Made by a program: the position numbers and the translations under genes. A stretch of 64,000 nucleotides of DNA from Geodermatophilaceae bacterium URHB0062 (GTDB taxonomy: Bacteria > Actinomycetota > Actinomycetes > Mycobacteriales > Geodermatophilaceae). The notes under the pieces were generated by a model. The model was given only the letters and a program-made list of their open reading frames with translations, did no database searches and was not told the DNA's origin. The stretch lies in NCBI GenBank assembly GCA_000620185.1, contig JHVO01000018.1:1-64000 (forward strand), given 5' to 3'. Shown here piece by piece: positions 10,029-20,902 of the stretch (position 1 is its first letter; every line of letters begins with the position of its first letter).

Positions 10029-12071
10029 ATGGCCGACCCGTCCACGTACCGCCCGGCGGTCGGCTCCATCCCGGAGTCCCCGGGCGTCTACAAGTTCCGC
10101 GACCCCAACGGCCGTGTCATCTACGTCGGCAAGGCCAAGAGCCTCCGCCAGCGGCTGAACAGCTACTTCGCCGACGTCGCGGGCCTGCACCCGCGTACCC
10201 GCCAGATGGTGACGACGGCGGGGAGCGTCGAGTGGACCGTCGTCGGCACCGAGGTCGAGGCCCTCCAGCTCGAGTACAACTGGATCAAGGAGTTCGATCC
10301 GCGGTTCAACGTCCGCTACCGCGACGACAAGAGCTACCCGAGCCTGGCCGTGACGCTGAACGAGGAGTACCCGCGCCTGCAGGTCATGCGTGGCCCCAAG
10401 CGCAAGGGCGTCCGCTACTTCGGCCCGTACGCCCACGCCTGGGCGATCCGCGAGACGCTCGACACCCTCACCCGCGTCTTCCCGGCCCGCACGTGCTCCA
10501 ACGGCGTCTTCAAGCGCGCCGGCCAGATCGGGCGGCCCTGCCTGCTCGGCTACATCGGCAAGTGCGCGGCACCCTGCGTCGGCCGGGTGAGCGCCGACGA
10601 GCACCGCCAGATCGTCGACGACTTCTGCGACTTCATGGCCGGCAAGACCGACCTGATGATCAAGCGCCTCGAACGCGAGATGGCCGAGGCCAGCGAGGCG
10701 CTGGAGTTCGAGAAGGCCGCGCGGCTGCGCGACGACCTCGGCGCCCTCAAGCGGGCCATGGAGAAGCAGGCCGTCGTCCTCGGTGACGGCACGGACGCCG
10801 ACGTGGTGGCCTTCGCCCAGGACGAGCTCGAGGCCGCGGTGCAGGTCTTCCACGTCCGCGGCGGGCGAGTGCGCGGGCAGCGCGGCTGGATTGTCGACAA
10901 GGTCGAGGAGGTCACCACCGGCGAGCTGGTCGAGCAGTTCCTGCTCCAGGTCTACGGCGGGATCGACGAGCAGACCGGCGTCGGCGAGGCGGGGGAGCAG
11001 GTGCCCCGCGAAGTGCTGGTGCCCGAGCTGCCCGAGGACGCCGACGTCTACACCGAGCTACTCGAGGAGCTCCGCGGCGGCAAGGTGTCGCTGCGCGTGC
11101 CCCAGCGCGGCGACAAGCGCAGCCTGCTCGAGACGGTCGAGCGCAACGCGAAGGAGGCGTTCGCGCGCCACCGGGTCAAGCGGGCCAGCGACCTCACCGC
11201 GCGGTCCCTGGCGCTGTCGGAGCTGCAGGAGGCGCTGGAGCTGCCCGACGCGCCGCTGCGGATCGAGTGCATCGACATCTCGCACGTCCAGGGCACCAAT
11301 GTGGTGGCGAGCATGGTGGTGTTCGAGGACGGTCTGGCCAAGAAGTCCGACTACCGCCGCTTCTCCGTCACCAACGGAACCGACGACACCGCGGCGATGG
11401 CCGAGGTCGTCCGGCGCCGCTTCGCCCGGCACCTCAAGGAGGAGGCCGACCGTCGGGACGAGCAGGGCGTCGCCGCCGAGGAGGGCCGCCCGCGCCGGTT
11501 CGCCTATCCGCCGAACCTCCTCGTCGTCGACGGCGGCGCTCCGCAGGTCGCGGCCGCCAGCCGGTCGCTGGACGAGCTCGGCGTCGTCGACGTCGCGGTC
11601 TGTGGCCTGGCCAAGCGCATGGAGGAGGTCTGGCTGCCTGGCGACACCGACCCGGTGATCCTGCCGCGCACGTCGGAGGCCCTGTACCTCCTGCAGCGCG
11701 TGCGAGACGAGGCCCACCGCTTCGCCATCACCTACCACCGGCAGAAGCGGTCGACCAGCATGCTGGTCTCGTTGTTGGACGACGTCCCCGGCCTGGGCGA
11801 CACCCGGCGAAAGGCTCTGATGAAGCAGTTCGGATCGCTCAAGCGCCTGCGCGCGGCGACGGTCGAGGAGTTGATGGGCGTGCCCGGCATCGGGCGGCGG
11901 ACCGCGGAGGCCGTGCAGGCCGCGATAGCCGAGCCGGCCGATCCTCGGGGAGCGGCGACGGACGCCGCGCCGGTAGAGGCGTCGACGACCGGGCCACAGG
12001 GCGCCGCTGAGCGTGGCACGCCGCGCCCGGACGCCGGCGCGACCGCCGAGGTCGGCCGGGTGGCGTCGTGA
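10029..12071 (+). CDS. uvrC: Excinuclease ABC subunit UvrC
   Basis: A 680-aa dual-incision nuclease of nucleotide excision repair. The N-terminal GIY-YIG domain runs from about 15 to 95 ([20 protein letters not shown]) and makes the 3' cut. A UVR motif for UvrB contact lies near 215-250 ([18 protein letters not shown]). The RNase H-like domain has [19 protein letters not shown] and [15 protein letters not shown], and makes the 5' cut. The C-terminus has helix-hairpin-helix motifs ([30 protein letters not shown]), then an Ala/Pro-rich tail of about 45 residues. It overlaps rapZ by 4 bp (GTGA), so uvrC-rapZ-yvcK form one transcription unit. Confidence 0.98.
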   Translation: MADPSTYRPAVGSIPESPGVYKFRDPNGRVIYVGKAKSLRQRLNSYFADVAGLHPRTRQMVTTAGSVEWTVVGTEVEALQLEYNWIKEFDPRFNVRYRDDKSYPSLAVTLNEEYPRLQVMRGPKRKGVRYFGPYAHAWAIRETLDTLTRVFPARTCSNGVFKRAGQIGRPCLLGYIGKCAAPCVGRVSADEHRQIVDDFCDFMAGKTDLMIKRLEREMAEASEALEFEKAARLRDDLGALKRAMEKQAVVLGDGTDADVVAFAQDELEAAVQVFHVRGGRVRGQRGWIVDKVEEVTTGELVEQFLLQVYGGIDEQTGVGEAGEQVPREVLVPELPEDADVYTELLEELRGGKVSLRVPQRGDKRSLLETVERNAKEAFARHRVKRASDLTARSLALSELQEALELPDAPLRIECIDISHVQGTNVVASMVVFEDGLAKKSDYRRFSVTNGTDDTAAMAEVVRRRFARHLKEEADRRDEQGVAAEEGRPRRFAYPPNLLVVDGGAPQVAAASRSLDELGVVDVAVCGLAKRMEEVWLPGDTDPVILPRTSEALYLLQRVRDEAHRFAITYHRQKRSTSMLVSLLDDVPGLGDTRRKALMKQFGSLKRLRAATVEELMGVPGIGRRTAEAVQAAIAEPADPRGAATDAAPVEASTTGPQGAAERGTPRPDAGATAEVGRVAS

Positions 12072-12988
12072 CGGATCCGGAGTTCTCCGCGCACATCCCG
12101 CCCGCGCTGGACCCGGCGTCGACGGAGACGGCGCCGCTGGAGGTCGTCGTCGTCACCGGGCTCTCGGGTGCGGGAAAGCTCAGTGCCGGGCGCGTGCTCG
12201 AGGATCTCGGGTTCTTCGTCGTCGACAACCTGCCACCCGGATTGCTGCTGCCCATGGTCGAACTGGGCGCCCGCGGCGACCTGCGCCGGTTCGCCGCCGT
12301 GGTCGACGTCCGCAGCCGGGCGTTCTCCAGCGACCTGGAGGAGGCACTGAAGACGCTCGCCGACGCCGGGCACCGCCCCCGGCTGGTGTACGTGCACGCC
12401 CGCGACGAGGTGCTGGTCCGGCGCTACGAGTCCAACCGCCGGGAGCACCCGCTGCAGGGCTCGGGCCGCCTGATCGACGGCATCGAGGCCGAGCGGGCCC
12501 TGCTGACCGGCATCGCCGGCGAGGCCGACCTCTGGGTCGACACCAGCGACCTGAACGTCCACCAGTTGCGGGCCACCCTGGAGAACGCGTTCGCCCGCGA
12601 CGGGAAGGCGCCGCCGCTGACCGCCACGGTGCTCAGCTTCGGCTTCAAGTACGGCCTCCCCCTCGACGCCGACCTGGTGGTCGACGCCCGCTTTCTGCCG
12701 AATCCGCACTGGATCCCCGAGCTGCGCCCGCACACCGGCCAGGACCCGGACGTCCGCGACTACGTGCTCGGCCAGGACGACGCGACGGAGTTCCTCGACC
12801 GCTACACCGACGTCCTCCGGCTGCTGATCCCCGGCTACCGGCGGGAGGGCAAGCGCTACCTGACTCTCGCCGTCGGGTGCACGGGCGGGAAGCACCGCAG
12901 CGTCGCGATCGCCGAGGAGTTCGCCCGCCGACTGAAGGGGGAGGGCATCGACGCCGTCGCCCGCCACCGCGATCTGGGCCGCGAGTAG
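12068..12988 (+). CDS. rapZ: RapZ/YvcJ-family nucleotide-binding protein with altered Walker A
   Basis: A 306-aa member of the RapZ (YvcJ) family. In E. coli RapZ is an RNA-binding adapter in GlcN6P control; in Gram-positives YvcJ hydrolyses GTP. The P-loop reads [11 protein letters not shown] (31-41): Lys37 is present, but the Ser/Thr that should follow it is Leu38, with Ser39 one place later. Other family blocks are intact: [36 protein letters not shown], and the C-terminal [20 protein letters not shown]. The start is GTG overlapping the uvrC stop; yvcK overlaps its end (TAGTG). The order uvrC-rapZ-yvcK-whiA is conserved in actinobacteria. Confidence 0.96.
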   Translation: MTDPEFSAHIPPALDPASTETAPLEVVVVTGLSGAGKLSAGRVLEDLGFFVVDNLPPGLLLPMVELGARGDLRRFAAVVDVRSRAFSSDLEEALKTLADAGHRPRLVYVHARDEVLVRRYESNRREHPLQGSGRLIDGIEAERALLTGIAGEADLWVDTSDLNVHQLRATLENAFARDGKAPPLTATVLSFGFKYGLPLDADLVVDARFLPNPHWIPELRPHTGQDPDVRDYVLGQDDATEFLDRYTDVLRLLIPGYRREGKRYLTLAVGCTGGKHRSVAIAEEFARRLKGEGIDAVARHRDLGRE

Positions 12989-13956
12989 TGGCGCGGGTAG
13001 TCGACACGGGCCGGCCGCCCCGGGTGGTCGCGTTCGGCGGAGGCCACGGCCTCGCCGCCGCTCTGGCGGCCTGGCGACGGATCACGCCCGAGCTGACCGC
13101 CGTGGTGACCGTCGCCGACGACGGGGGCTCCTCGGGCCGGATCCGGCGCGAGATGCCCGTCCTGCCGCCGGGTGACCTGCGCATGGCACTGGTGGCGATG
13201 GCGGGCGCGGACGAGCGCACGCGCGGCGTCGCGGACCTGCTCCAGCACCGCCTCGGGGGCTCCGGGGCACTGGCCGGGCACCCCGTCGGCAATCTCGTGC
13301 TCACCGGTCTGGTGGAGATGCACGACGGCGACACCGTCCGCGCGCTCGACAGCCTGGCGCAGCTCCTCGGGTCGTGCGGCCGCGTGCTGCCGATGGCCGA
13401 CGTCCCACTCGATCTCGTCGCCCGGGTGGAGAGCATCGATCCGGATGACCCGGAACGGATGCGCACGATCCGTGGACAGGTCGCCATCGCCGCGACGCCG
13501 GGACGGGTTCGAGAGATTCGTCTCTCCCCGACCGATCCACCGGTCAACCCGGCCGTCCTCGAGGCCATCGCGGCGGCCGACGTGATCTCCCTGGGCCCCG
13601 GGTCCTGGTACACCTCGGTCCTGCCACACTTGCTCGTGCCGCAGCTCCGTGCCGCCCTGGTCGCGGCCCAGGCCAGGGTTGTCGTCGTGCTCAACCTGGA
13701 ACCGCAGCCGGGCGAGACCGACGGCTTCAGCCCGGAGGAGCACCTCGCTGTGCTGCGTGCGCATCTGGGCGGAGTGGCGTTGCACAACGTGATCGCCGAT
13801 GCTGAATCGGTGGTTGACCGGCATGGTCTCCTGTCTGCGGTGCGCGAGTGCGGTGCGGAGCTGGTCCTGGCTCCGGTTGCCGAGCTCGACGGCTCGCCGC
13901 GGCACGATCCGGTGCGGCTGGCGGAAGCGCTGGCCCCCGTGGTCGGCGTGCGGTGA
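12988..13956 (+). CDS. yvcK: YvcK/CofD-like gluconeogenesis factor
   Basis: A 322-aa protein of the YvcK/CuvA family (CofD-like Rossmann fold). In Bacillus and mycobacteria it binds UDP-sugars and links carbon source to cell-wall precursor synthesis. Motifs: nucleotide loop AFGGGHGLAAAL near 15-26, VADDGGSSGRIRRE, PPGDLRMALVAM, GHPVGNLVLTGL, and SLGPGSWYTSVLPHLLVP. The start is GTG at 12988, whose first base is the last base of the rapZ stop; it has no strong ribosome binding site of its own, so it is probably translationally coupled. Confidence 0.96.
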   Translation: MARVVDTGRPPRVVAFGGGHGLAAALAAWRRITPELTAVVTVADDGGSSGRIRREMPVLPPGDLRMALVAMAGADERTRGVADLLQHRLGGSGALAGHPVGNLVLTGLVEMHDGDTVRALDSLAQLLGSCGRVLPMADVPLDLVARVESIDPDDPERMRTIRGQVAIAATPGRVREIRLSPTDPPVNPAVLEAIAAADVISLGPGSWYTSVLPHLLVPQLRAALVAAQARVVVVLNLEPQPGETDGFSPEEHLAVLRAHLGGVALHNVIADAESVVDRHGLLSAVRECGAELVLAPVAELDGSPRHDPVRLAEALAPVVGVR

Positions 13957-14046
13957 GCGGGGACGGAAGTTCGACCGGGTATCGGAACTGACGGCTCCAG
14001 TGGTCGGTCCGGCACGGTCGGTACGAGGGGGAAGGGGACGCCGCAC

Positions 14047-15027
14047 ATGGCGATGACCGCAATGGTCAAGGACGAGCTCTCCCGGGTGGAGTGCACGAAG
14101 ACCTCCGAGCGCAAGGCGGAGGTCACGGCGCTGTTGCGCTTCTCGGGCGGCCTGCACATCGTGGGCGGCCGGGTGGTCATCGAGGCCGAGCTCGACACCG
14201 GCTCGGTGGCTCGCAGGCTGCGCCGGGACATCAGCGAGGTCTACGGCTACACGAGCGGGGTCAGCGTGCTGGCCGGCGGCAACATCCGCCGCGGCGTGCG
14301 CTACCTCGTGCGAATCGCCAAGCACGGTGAGGGCCTGGCCCGCCAGACCGGGCTGGTCGACCAGCGCGGGCGGCCGGTCCGCGGCCTGCCGCCGTCGGTC
14401 GTCTCCGGCGGCATCAGCGACGCCGAGGCGGCCTGGCGCGGCGCCTTCCTGGCGCACGGCTCCCTGACCGAGCCGGGCCGGTCGTCCTCCCTGGAGGTCA
14501 CCTGCCCCGGGCCGGAGGCGGCCATGGCGCTCGTCGGGGCCGCTCGCCGGCTCGGCATCCCGGCGAAGGCGCGCGAGGTGCGCGGCGCCGACCGGGTCGT
14601 CATCCGGGACGGCGACGCGATCAGCCAGCTGCTCACCCGCATGGGCGCGCACGACGCCGTCCTGGCCTGGGAGGAGCGGCGGATGCGCCGCGAGGTCCGG
14701 GCCACGGCCAACCGGCTCGCCAACTTCGACGACGCCAATCTGCGGCGCTCGGCCCGTGCCGCCGTCGCGGCCAGCGCGCGCGTGGAGCGGGCGCTGGAGA
14801 TCCTCGCGAACGACGCCCCCGAGCACCTGCTGGTCGCCGGCCGCCTGCGGCTGGAGTTCGGGCAGGCGTCCCTCGAGGAGCTCGGTCAGCGCGCCGACCC
14901 GCCGATGACCAAGGACGCCGTCGCCGGCCGGATCCGCCGGCTGCTGGCCATGGCCGACAAGCGGGCCAAGGACCTGGGCATCCCCGACACGGAGTCCGTC
15001 GTCACCGACGACATGCTCGCCCAGTAG
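14047..15027 (+). CDS. whiA: WhiA sporulation/cell-division regulator
   Basis: A 326-aa WhiA. The N-terminal half is a degenerate LAGLIDADG homing-endonuclease fold ([39 protein letters not shown]) without nuclease residues. The C-terminal half is a helix-turn-helix DNA-binding domain ([20 protein letters not shown]). In Streptomyces WhiA acts with WhiB to control division genes such as ftsZ; orthologues occur throughout Gram-positives. ATG at 14047 has an AAGGGGACG ribosome binding site. It lies 90 bp after yvcK and is probably part of the same operon. A structured repeat element begins 4 bp after its stop. Confidence 0.97.
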   Translation: MAMTAMVKDELSRVECTKTSERKAEVTALLRFSGGLHIVGGRVVIEAELDTGSVARRLRRDISEVYGYTSGVSVLAGGNIRRGVRYLVRIAKHGEGLARQTGLVDQRGRPVRGLPPSVVSGGISDAEAAWRGAFLAHGSLTEPGRSSSLEVTCPGPEAAMALVGAARRLGIPAKAREVRGADRVVIRDGDAISQLLTRMGAHDAVLAWEERRMRREVRATANRLANFDDANLRRSARAAVAASARVERALEILANDAPEHLLVAGRLRLEFGQASLEELGQRADPPMTKDAVAGRIRRLLAMADKRAKDLGIPDTESVVTDDMLAQ

Positions 15028-15030
15028 CGG

Positions 15031-15091
15031 CCGCCCTTCAGGGGCCCGCGCCGAGCGTGCGAGGCGTGGGGGGAAGGGCGGTCCTTCTGCT
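15031..15091 (+). repeat. Dispersed stem-loop element, family B, copy 1 (after whiA)
   Basis: CCGCCCTTC (15031-15039) pairs with GAAGGGCGG (15073-15081). The 33-nt loop opens AGGGGCCCG and contains GAGCGTGCGAG; a tail TCCTTCTGCT follows at 15082-15091. The second copy, at 25005-25060, has the same loop opening, GAGCGAGCGAG and the same tail, but an entirely different stem sequence. It probably also acts as the terminator of the uvrC-whiA operon. Confidence 0.75.
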
Positions 15092-15149
15092 CCTCACGGC
15101 TCGCGAGCTCGCCGCGAGCCTCTGGACGGCGCCGTTCCTGTGCGTCCGG

Positions 15150-15187
15150 CCGGCTCACGGTCGCCTCCAGGGGTGACCGTGAGCCGG
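15150..15187. promoter_or_regulatory. 13-bp perfect inverted repeat upstream of gap
   Basis: CCGGCTCACGGTC (15150-15162) and GACCGTGAGCCGG (15175-15187) are perfect inverted copies around a 12-nt loop. A candidate -10 hexamer TAGGGT lies at 15204-15209, so the right arm would cover the -35 region of the gap promoter. It could be an operator for a glycolytic repressor or a terminator; position favours the former, hairpin form the latter. Confidence 0.55.
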
Positions 15188-15206
15188 GTCTCCGGTCGCC
15201 CGATAG

Positions 15207-16271
<1,065 letters not shown>

Positions 16272-16294
16272 GCACCCGGCCGACCCACCCCACG

Positions 16295-17515
16295 ATGCGT
16301 TCGGTAGACGACCTCATCAGCGAGGGCGTCTCGGGTCGGCGCGTGTTCCTGCGCGCCGACCTGAACGTCCCGCTGGACAAGGCGCGGCTCTCCGAGGGCG
16401 CGGCCGCGATCACCGACGACGGGCGCATCCGCGCCAGCCTGCCCACCGTGCAGGCGCTCCGGGACGCCGGGGCGCGGGTCGTCGTCGCCGCGCACCTGGG
16501 CCGCCCCAAGGGCGCGCCCGACCCGCAGTTCTCCCTCGCGCCGGTCGCCGCCCGACTGGGCGAGCTGCTCGGCGCGCCGGTGCCGCTGACCGCCGACGTG
16601 GCCGGCGACGATGCCCGCGCCAAGGTCGCCGCCCTCGGGAACGGCGACGTACTGCTGCTGGAGAACGTCCGCTTCGAGGCCGCCGAGACCTCGAAGGACG
16701 ACGCCGAGCGGGGGGAGCTCGCCGATCGGCTGGCCGGCCTCGCCGACGTCTTCGTCGACGACGCGTTCGGCGCGGTGCACCGCAAGCACGCCTCGGTCTA
16801 CGACGTGGCCGGGCGGCTGCCGCACTACGCCGGCCGGCTCGTCGCCCGTGAGCTCGAGGTGCTGCGGCGGCTGACGACCGATCCCGAGCGGCCCTACGTG
16901 GTGGTCCTCGGTGGGTCCAAGGTCAGCGACAAGCTGGCGGTGATCGAGGCCCTGCTGCCGAAGGTCGACCGGCTGCTGGTCGGCGGCGGCATGTGCTTCA
17001 CGTTCCTCGCCGCCCAGGGTCACGTGGTCGGCACCTCGCTGCTCGAGGCCGACCAGGTCGACACCTGCGGCCGCCTGCTGTCCGCGGCCGGCGACCGGAT
17101 CGTGCTGCCGGTCGACGTGGTCTGCGCCGACCGCTTCGCCGCCGACGCCGAGGTGCGCGTCGTGACCACGGACGCGATTCCCGACGACCTGATGGGCCTG
17201 GACGTGGGGCCGCGGACGGTCGAGGTGTTCGGGAGCGAGCTGGCCAACGCCCGCACCGTCTTCTGGAACGGGCCGATGGGTGTCTTCGAGCTCGCGCCGT
17301 TCCAGGACGGCACCCGCGGTGTGGCGCAGGCGGTCGGCGCGATCGACGGCCTCTCGGTGGTCGGCGGCGGCGACTCGGCCGCGGCTGTGCGGCAGCTCGG
17401 GCTGGACGAGAGCGCCTACGGCCACATCAGCACCGGCGGCGGTGCGTCCCTGGAGTACCTCGAGGGCCGGGAGCTGCCCGGTCTCGCGGTGCTCGCCGAC
17501 GGAAGCGGGAGCTGA
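16295..17515 (+). CDS. pgk: Phosphoglycerate kinase
   Basis: A 406-aa monomeric kinase that makes ATP from 1,3-bisphosphoglycerate. Family blocks: [12 protein letters not shown] (N-terminal substrate domain), [62 protein letters not shown] and [11 protein letters not shown] (nucleotide domain). ATG at 16295 (MRSVDDL) lies 23 bp after gap and lacks a clear ribosome binding site; a TTG at 16268 overlapping the gap stop would add nine residues. It is followed within 1 bp by tpiA. Confidence 0.97.
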   Translation: MRSVDDLISEGVSGRRVFLRADLNVPLDKARLSEGAAAITDDGRIRASLPTVQALRDAGARVVVAAHLGRPKGAPDPQFSLAPVAARLGELLGAPVPLTADVAGDDARAKVAALGNGDVLLLENVRFEAAETSKDDAERGELADRLAGLADVFVDDAFGAVHRKHASVYDVAGRLPHYAGRLVARELEVLRRLTTDPERPYVVVLGGSKVSDKLAVIEALLPKVDRLLVGGGMCFTFLAAQGHVVGTSLLEADQVDTCGRLLSAAGDRIVLPVDVVCADRFAADAEVRVVTTDAIPDDLMGLDVGPRTVEVFGSELANARTVFWNGPMGVFELAPFQDGTRGVAQAVGAIDGLSVVGGGDSAAAVRQLGLDESAYGHISTGGGASLEYLEGRELPGLAVLADGSGS

Positions 17516-17516
17516 G

Positions 17517-18329
17517 ATGGCACGCAGGGGCAGCCAGCCCGCGCCTCGCGAAGGTCGCCGCCCGCTGATCGCGGGCAACTGGAAGATGCACATGACGCAC
17601 CTCGACGCAATCGGGCTCGTGCAGAAGGTCGTCTTCAGCCTCAAGGAGCCCGAGCTCGAGGCGGCCGAGGTCGTCGTCCTCCCGCCGTTCACGGCGCTGC
17701 GCAGCGTCCAGACCCTGGTGACCGGCGACAAGCTGGAGATCGGCTACGGCGCCCAGGACCTCTCGGCCCAGGACTCCGGTGCGTACACCGGCGAGATCAG
17801 CGGCGCCATGCTGGCGGCGCTCGCCTGCCAGTACGTCACCGTCGGACACTCCGAGCGCCGGGCCATGCACGGCGAGGACGACGCGGTCGTCGCGGCCAAG
17901 GCACGGGCGGCACTGCGGCACGGAATCGTGCCGATCGTCTGCGTGGGGGAGGGGCTGGAAGTCCGGCAGGCAGGCGGGCACGTCGCCCACTGCTGCGGCC
18001 AGGTGGACCACACCCTCGACGGTCTGGCCCCCGAGCAGATCGCGGGGGTGGTGATCGCCTACGAGCCGGTGTGGGCGATCGGCACCGGCGAGGTGGCCAC
18101 CCCCGAGGACGCGCAGGAGGTCTGCGGTGCACTTCGGGCGCGGCTCGCCGAGCGCTACGGAGCGGACACGGCCGCCTCGGTACGTATCCTCTACGGCGGG
18201 TCGGTGAAGGCCGGGAACACGGCCGGGATCCTGGCCGGGCCGGACATCGACGGTGCACTCGTCGGCGGTGCCAGCCTCGACGCCGACGAGTTCGCGCAGA
18301 TCTGTCGGATCGCCGCCGGCGGCAGCTGA
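17517..18329 (+). CDS. tpiA: Triosephosphate isomerase
   Basis: A 270-aa TIM-barrel enzyme interconverting dihydroxyacetone phosphate and glyceraldehyde 3-phosphate. Active-site residues: Lys in AGNWKMH (near 23), His in VGHSERR, Glu in [11 protein letters not shown], and the phosphate loop [10 protein letters not shown]. The N-terminus has an extra 15 or so basic residues ([15 protein letters not shown]) before the core, common in actinobacterial TpiA. The ATG starts 1 bp after the pgk stop, with GGGAG in the end of pgk as ribosome binding site. Confidence 0.97.
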   Translation: MARRGSQPAPREGRRPLIAGNWKMHMTHLDAIGLVQKVVFSLKEPELEAAEVVVLPPFTALRSVQTLVTGDKLEIGYGAQDLSAQDSGAYTGEISGAMLAALACQYVTVGHSERRAMHGEDDAVVAAKARAALRHGIVPIVCVGEGLEVRQAGGHVAHCCGQVDHTLDGLAPEQIAGVVIAYEPVWAIGTGEVATPEDAQEVCGALRARLAERYGADTAASVRILYGGSVKAGNTAGILAGPDIDGALVGGASLDADEFAQICRIAAGGS

Positions 18330-18356
18330 ACACCGCTGCCCGCCGGCCGGACACGG

Positions 18357-20165
18357 GTGGGAGCGGAACACCGGGCAGTGGAGAAGACCCTGGAACGGTT
18401 CGGCGCCCGCCTGCCCGCGTGGGCCCGCGGCTGGCCCCGACGCCGCGTCCTCGCCGTCGCCGCCGTCGTCGTCCTGGTGGTGGCCGTCGCCGTCAGCTGC
18501 AGCGGCACCAGCGGCCGGGTCGACGTGCCCGTCCTCGAGGACGCCGCGGACGCGGGCGTGGACGGCGTCCGCTCCCCGTCCACGGCGACCGGCGGCACCC
18601 TGCGGGTGGTCTCCCCGGACATCGACAGCCTCGATCCGCAGCGCTCCTACCTGCCGGGCGTGTGGAACCTGATGCGGCTCTACACCCGCACGCTGGTCAC
18701 CTACTCGACCGAGTCCGGCCACACCGGCGAACTCGTCCCGGACCTCGCAACCGACCTGGGCACGCCGTCGAAGGACGGCAAGAGCTGGACGTTCACGCTG
18801 CGCGCGGGCGTCCGGTTCGAGAACGGCCGGCCGATCACCTCCCGCGACGTGAAGTACGGCATCGAGCGATCCTTCGCCTCCGACGTGGTCGTCGGCGGTC
18901 CCACGTACGTCGTCGACCTGCTCGACGACCCGGCCAACCCCTACGCCGGGCCGTACCAGGACGAGGCCAAGGACAAGCTGGGCCTGAAGTCCATCGCCAC
19001 GCCGGACGACCGGACCATCGTGTTCACGCTGCGCGCCGTCCAGCCGGACTTCCGGTTCGTGATGGCGCTGCCGTCGAGCAGCCCGGTGCCGGCGGAGGCC
19101 GACAAGGGCGCCAAGTACGGCAGCGATCCGGTGTCGTCCGGCCCCTATGCCATCGCCTCGGTCGACCGTGCCACCGGAATCGTGCTCGAGCGCAATCCCC
19201 AGTGGGACAAGCGCACCGACCACGTCCGGACCGCGCTGTCCGACCGGGTCGTGGTGCGCACCGGGCTCAGCGGCATCGAGCGCGACCAGGCGATCCTGGC
19301 CGGCTCGGCCGACATCGACCTCTCCGGCACCGGAGTGCAGCCGACGACGACGGCCCGCCTCGCCGGGGACGACGCCGACGCGCTGCGCGACCGGGTCGAC
19401 GAGATGACCGCGGGCGCCGTCCGGCTCCTGGCGATGCCGACGGACGTGGCTCCGCTGGACAACGCTGCGTGCCGGGCCGCGGTGGCCGCCGCGATCGACC
19501 GGCGGGCGCTGCAGGAGATGCTCGGCGGCGCCGGCTCCGCGGTCCGCACCTCGCAGTTGTGGCCGCGCTCGCTGGCCGGCGGCCCCGACGAAGCCGAGCC
19601 GTCCGTCGATCCGGCCGCCGCCCGTGCCGCGCTGCAGAAGTGCGGGCATCCGGACGGCTTCGAGACGGTGCTCGCCGTGGCGGACGCGCCGGCCTCCGTC
19701 GGTCTCGCCAAGGGCATCGCGGACCAGCTCGGCAACGTCGGGATCAAGGTCGACGTCCAGCCGCTGGACCCGACCACCTTCTACGCCACCGACGTCGGCG
19801 ACCCGGCCAACGTGGCGAAGAAGGGCTACGGGCTGGTGCTCGCCACCTGGACGGCGGACTTCCCGACGCCGTCGTCGTTCCTCGTGCCGCTCGTCGACGG
19901 CCGCAGCATCCGCTCGGTCGGTAACACGAACTACGCGCGGCTGAACGCAGCGGACATCAACAAGCTGATCGACGCGGCTCGTACCGCCGACCCGGCGGAC
20001 GCCCAGGCGGCGTGGCGCGCGGTGGCCACCGCGGCCCGGGGCACCTCGGCGTACCTGCCCCTGGCGGAGTCGCGGGTCGCGCTGATCGCCGGACAGCGGT
20101 TGCACAACGGACTGGTGATGCAGCCGTACAGCGGTTACGACCTCGCCACCGCCGGGGTCGAGTAG
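18357..20165 (+). CDS. Orphan ABC solute-binding lipoprotein, family 5
   Basis: A protein of about 600 aa (602 from GTG 18357; 595 from GTG 18378; neither start has a strong ribosome binding site). After a basic stretch there is a hydrophobic segment (VLAVAAVVVLVVAVAVSCSG) whose AVSC fits a lipobox, so it is probably a lipoprotein. The SBP_bac_5 fold follows: GGTLRVVSPDIDSLDPQ, WTFTLRAGVRFENGRPI and SSGPYAI. Family members bind peptides, nickel or oligosaccharides. No permease or ATPase gene is adjacent; it sits alone between tpiA and secG, so it must serve a transporter encoded elsewhere or a sensing role. Confidence 0.9.
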   Translation: MGAEHRAVEKTLERFGARLPAWARGWPRRRVLAVAAVVVLVVAVAVSCSGTSGRVDVPVLEDAADAGVDGVRSPSTATGGTLRVVSPDIDSLDPQRSYLPGVWNLMRLYTRTLVTYSTESGHTGELVPDLATDLGTPSKDGKSWTFTLRAGVRFENGRPITSRDVKYGIERSFASDVVVGGPTYVVDLLDDPANPYAGPYQDEAKDKLGLKSIATPDDRTIVFTLRAVQPDFRFVMALPSSSPVPAEADKGAKYGSDPVSSGPYAIASVDRATGIVLERNPQWDKRTDHVRTALSDRVVVRTGLSGIERDQAILAGSADIDLSGTGVQPTTTARLAGDDADALRDRVDEMTAGAVRLLAMPTDVAPLDNAACRAAVAAAIDRRALQEMLGGAGSAVRTSQLWPRSLAGGPDEAEPSVDPAAARAALQKCGHPDGFETVLAVADAPASVGLAKGIADQLGNVGIKVDVQPLDPTTFYATDVGDPANVAKKGYGLVLATWTADFPTPSSFLVPLVDGRSIRSVGNTNYARLNAADINKLIDAARTADPADAQAAWRAVATAARGTSAYLPLAESRVALIAGQRLHNGLVMQPYSGYDLATAGVE

Positions 20166-20173
20166 GGATCGGT

Positions 20174-20179
20174 TACGCT
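20174..20179 (+). promoter_or_regulatory. Candidate -10 element of a leaderless secG mRNA
   Basis: TACGCT fits TANNNT and lies 6 nt before the secG ATG at 20186. It would give secG its own leaderless transcript in the 20-bp gap after the solute-binding protein gene. Confidence 0.5.
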
Positions 20180-20185
20180 CGATGC

Positions 20186-20422
20186 ATGGTCGAGCTGGTC
20201 CTGAACGTGCTGCTGGTTCTCTCCAGCTCTCTGCTGATCGTGTTGATCCTGCTGCACCGCGGTAAGGGCGGCGGCCTGTCGTCGATGTTCGGTGGCGCGG
20301 TGTCGTCGTCGCTGGCCGGCAGCTCCGTCGTGGAGAAGAACCTCAACCGGCTCACCGTCTTCACCGCGCTCATCTGGTCGATCTGCATCGTCGCCCTGGG
20401 CATCCTCGTCAAGATCAGCTGA
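20186..20422 (+). CDS. secG: Preprotein translocase subunit SecG
   Basis: A 78-aa two-helix membrane subunit of the SecYEG channel. Helix 1 is LVLNVLLVLSSSLLIVLILL and helix 2 VFTALIWSICIVALGILV. The conserved cytoplasmic loop HRGKGGGLSSMFGG carries the Gly-rich SecG signature. secG directly downstream of tpiA is common; here the solute-binding protein gene intervenes. A short hairpin, CGGGGT (20432-20437) with ACCCCG (20445-20450), follows the stop. Confidence 0.97.
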   Translation: MVELVLNVLLVLSSSLLIVLILLHRGKGGGLSSMFGGAVSSSLAGSSVVEKNLNRLTVFTALIWSICIVALGILVKIS

Positions 20423-20501
20423 GACCTCCGCCGGGGTCGCACGAACCCCGACGCTCGGGAATCCCGATGAAATCGTGACCGGAGATCGCCGCCGCAGGTC
20501 A

Positions 20502-20507
20502 TAGACT
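20502..20507 (+). promoter_or_regulatory. Candidate -10 element of rbpA
   Basis: TAGACT matches TANNNT and lies about 50 bp before the rbpA GTG at 20558. No good -35 match was found. Confidence 0.35.
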
Positions 20508-20557
20508 GCCCGCGCGGTGATCGACCGCACACGACCGGGACCGAGAAGAGGGCGCTC

Positions 20558-20899
20558 GTGGCTGGTGGCAATGCGATCCGGGGCACGCGGGTCGGGGCGG
20601 GTCCGATGGGCGAGGCCGAGCGGGGAGAGTCAGCGCCGCGGCGCCGTATCCCGTTCTGGTGCGCGAACGGCCACGACACCCGTGTCGCCTTCGCGAGCGA
20701 GGCCGACATCCCCGAGCTGTGGGACTGCCCCCGCTGCGGGCTCCCCGCCGGGCAGGATGAAGCGAATCCGCCGGCGGCGCCGCGCACCGAGCCGTACAAG
20801 ACCCATCTGGCCTACGTCCGCGAGCGGCGCTCCGACGCCGACGGTGACGCCCTCCTCGAGGAGGCCCTCACGCGCCTGCGTGGGCGCCGCGGGGGCTGA
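20558..20899 (+). CDS. rbpA: RNA polymerase-binding protein RbpA
   Basis: A 113-aa actinobacterial RbpA, which contacts sigma (HrdB/SigA type) and RNA polymerase beta-prime and stabilises the open promoter complex. The core is visible: disordered N-terminus with IRGTRVGAGPMGE, core domain RIPFWCANGHDTRVAFASEA with the Cys pair completed by WDCPRCGLPAG, then the basic linker and C-terminal sigma-interaction helix (YKTHLAYVRERRSDADGDAL). GTG at 20558 is preceded by a GA-rich ribosome binding site (GAGAAGAGGG). It is monocistronic, followed by paired hairpins. Confidence 0.97.
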   Translation: MAGGNAIRGTRVGAGPMGEAERGESAPRRRIPFWCANGHDTRVAFASEADIPELWDCPRCGLPAGQDEANPPAAPRTEPYKTHLAYVRERRSDADGDALLEEALTRLRGRRGG

Positions 20900-20902
20900 G
20901 TC

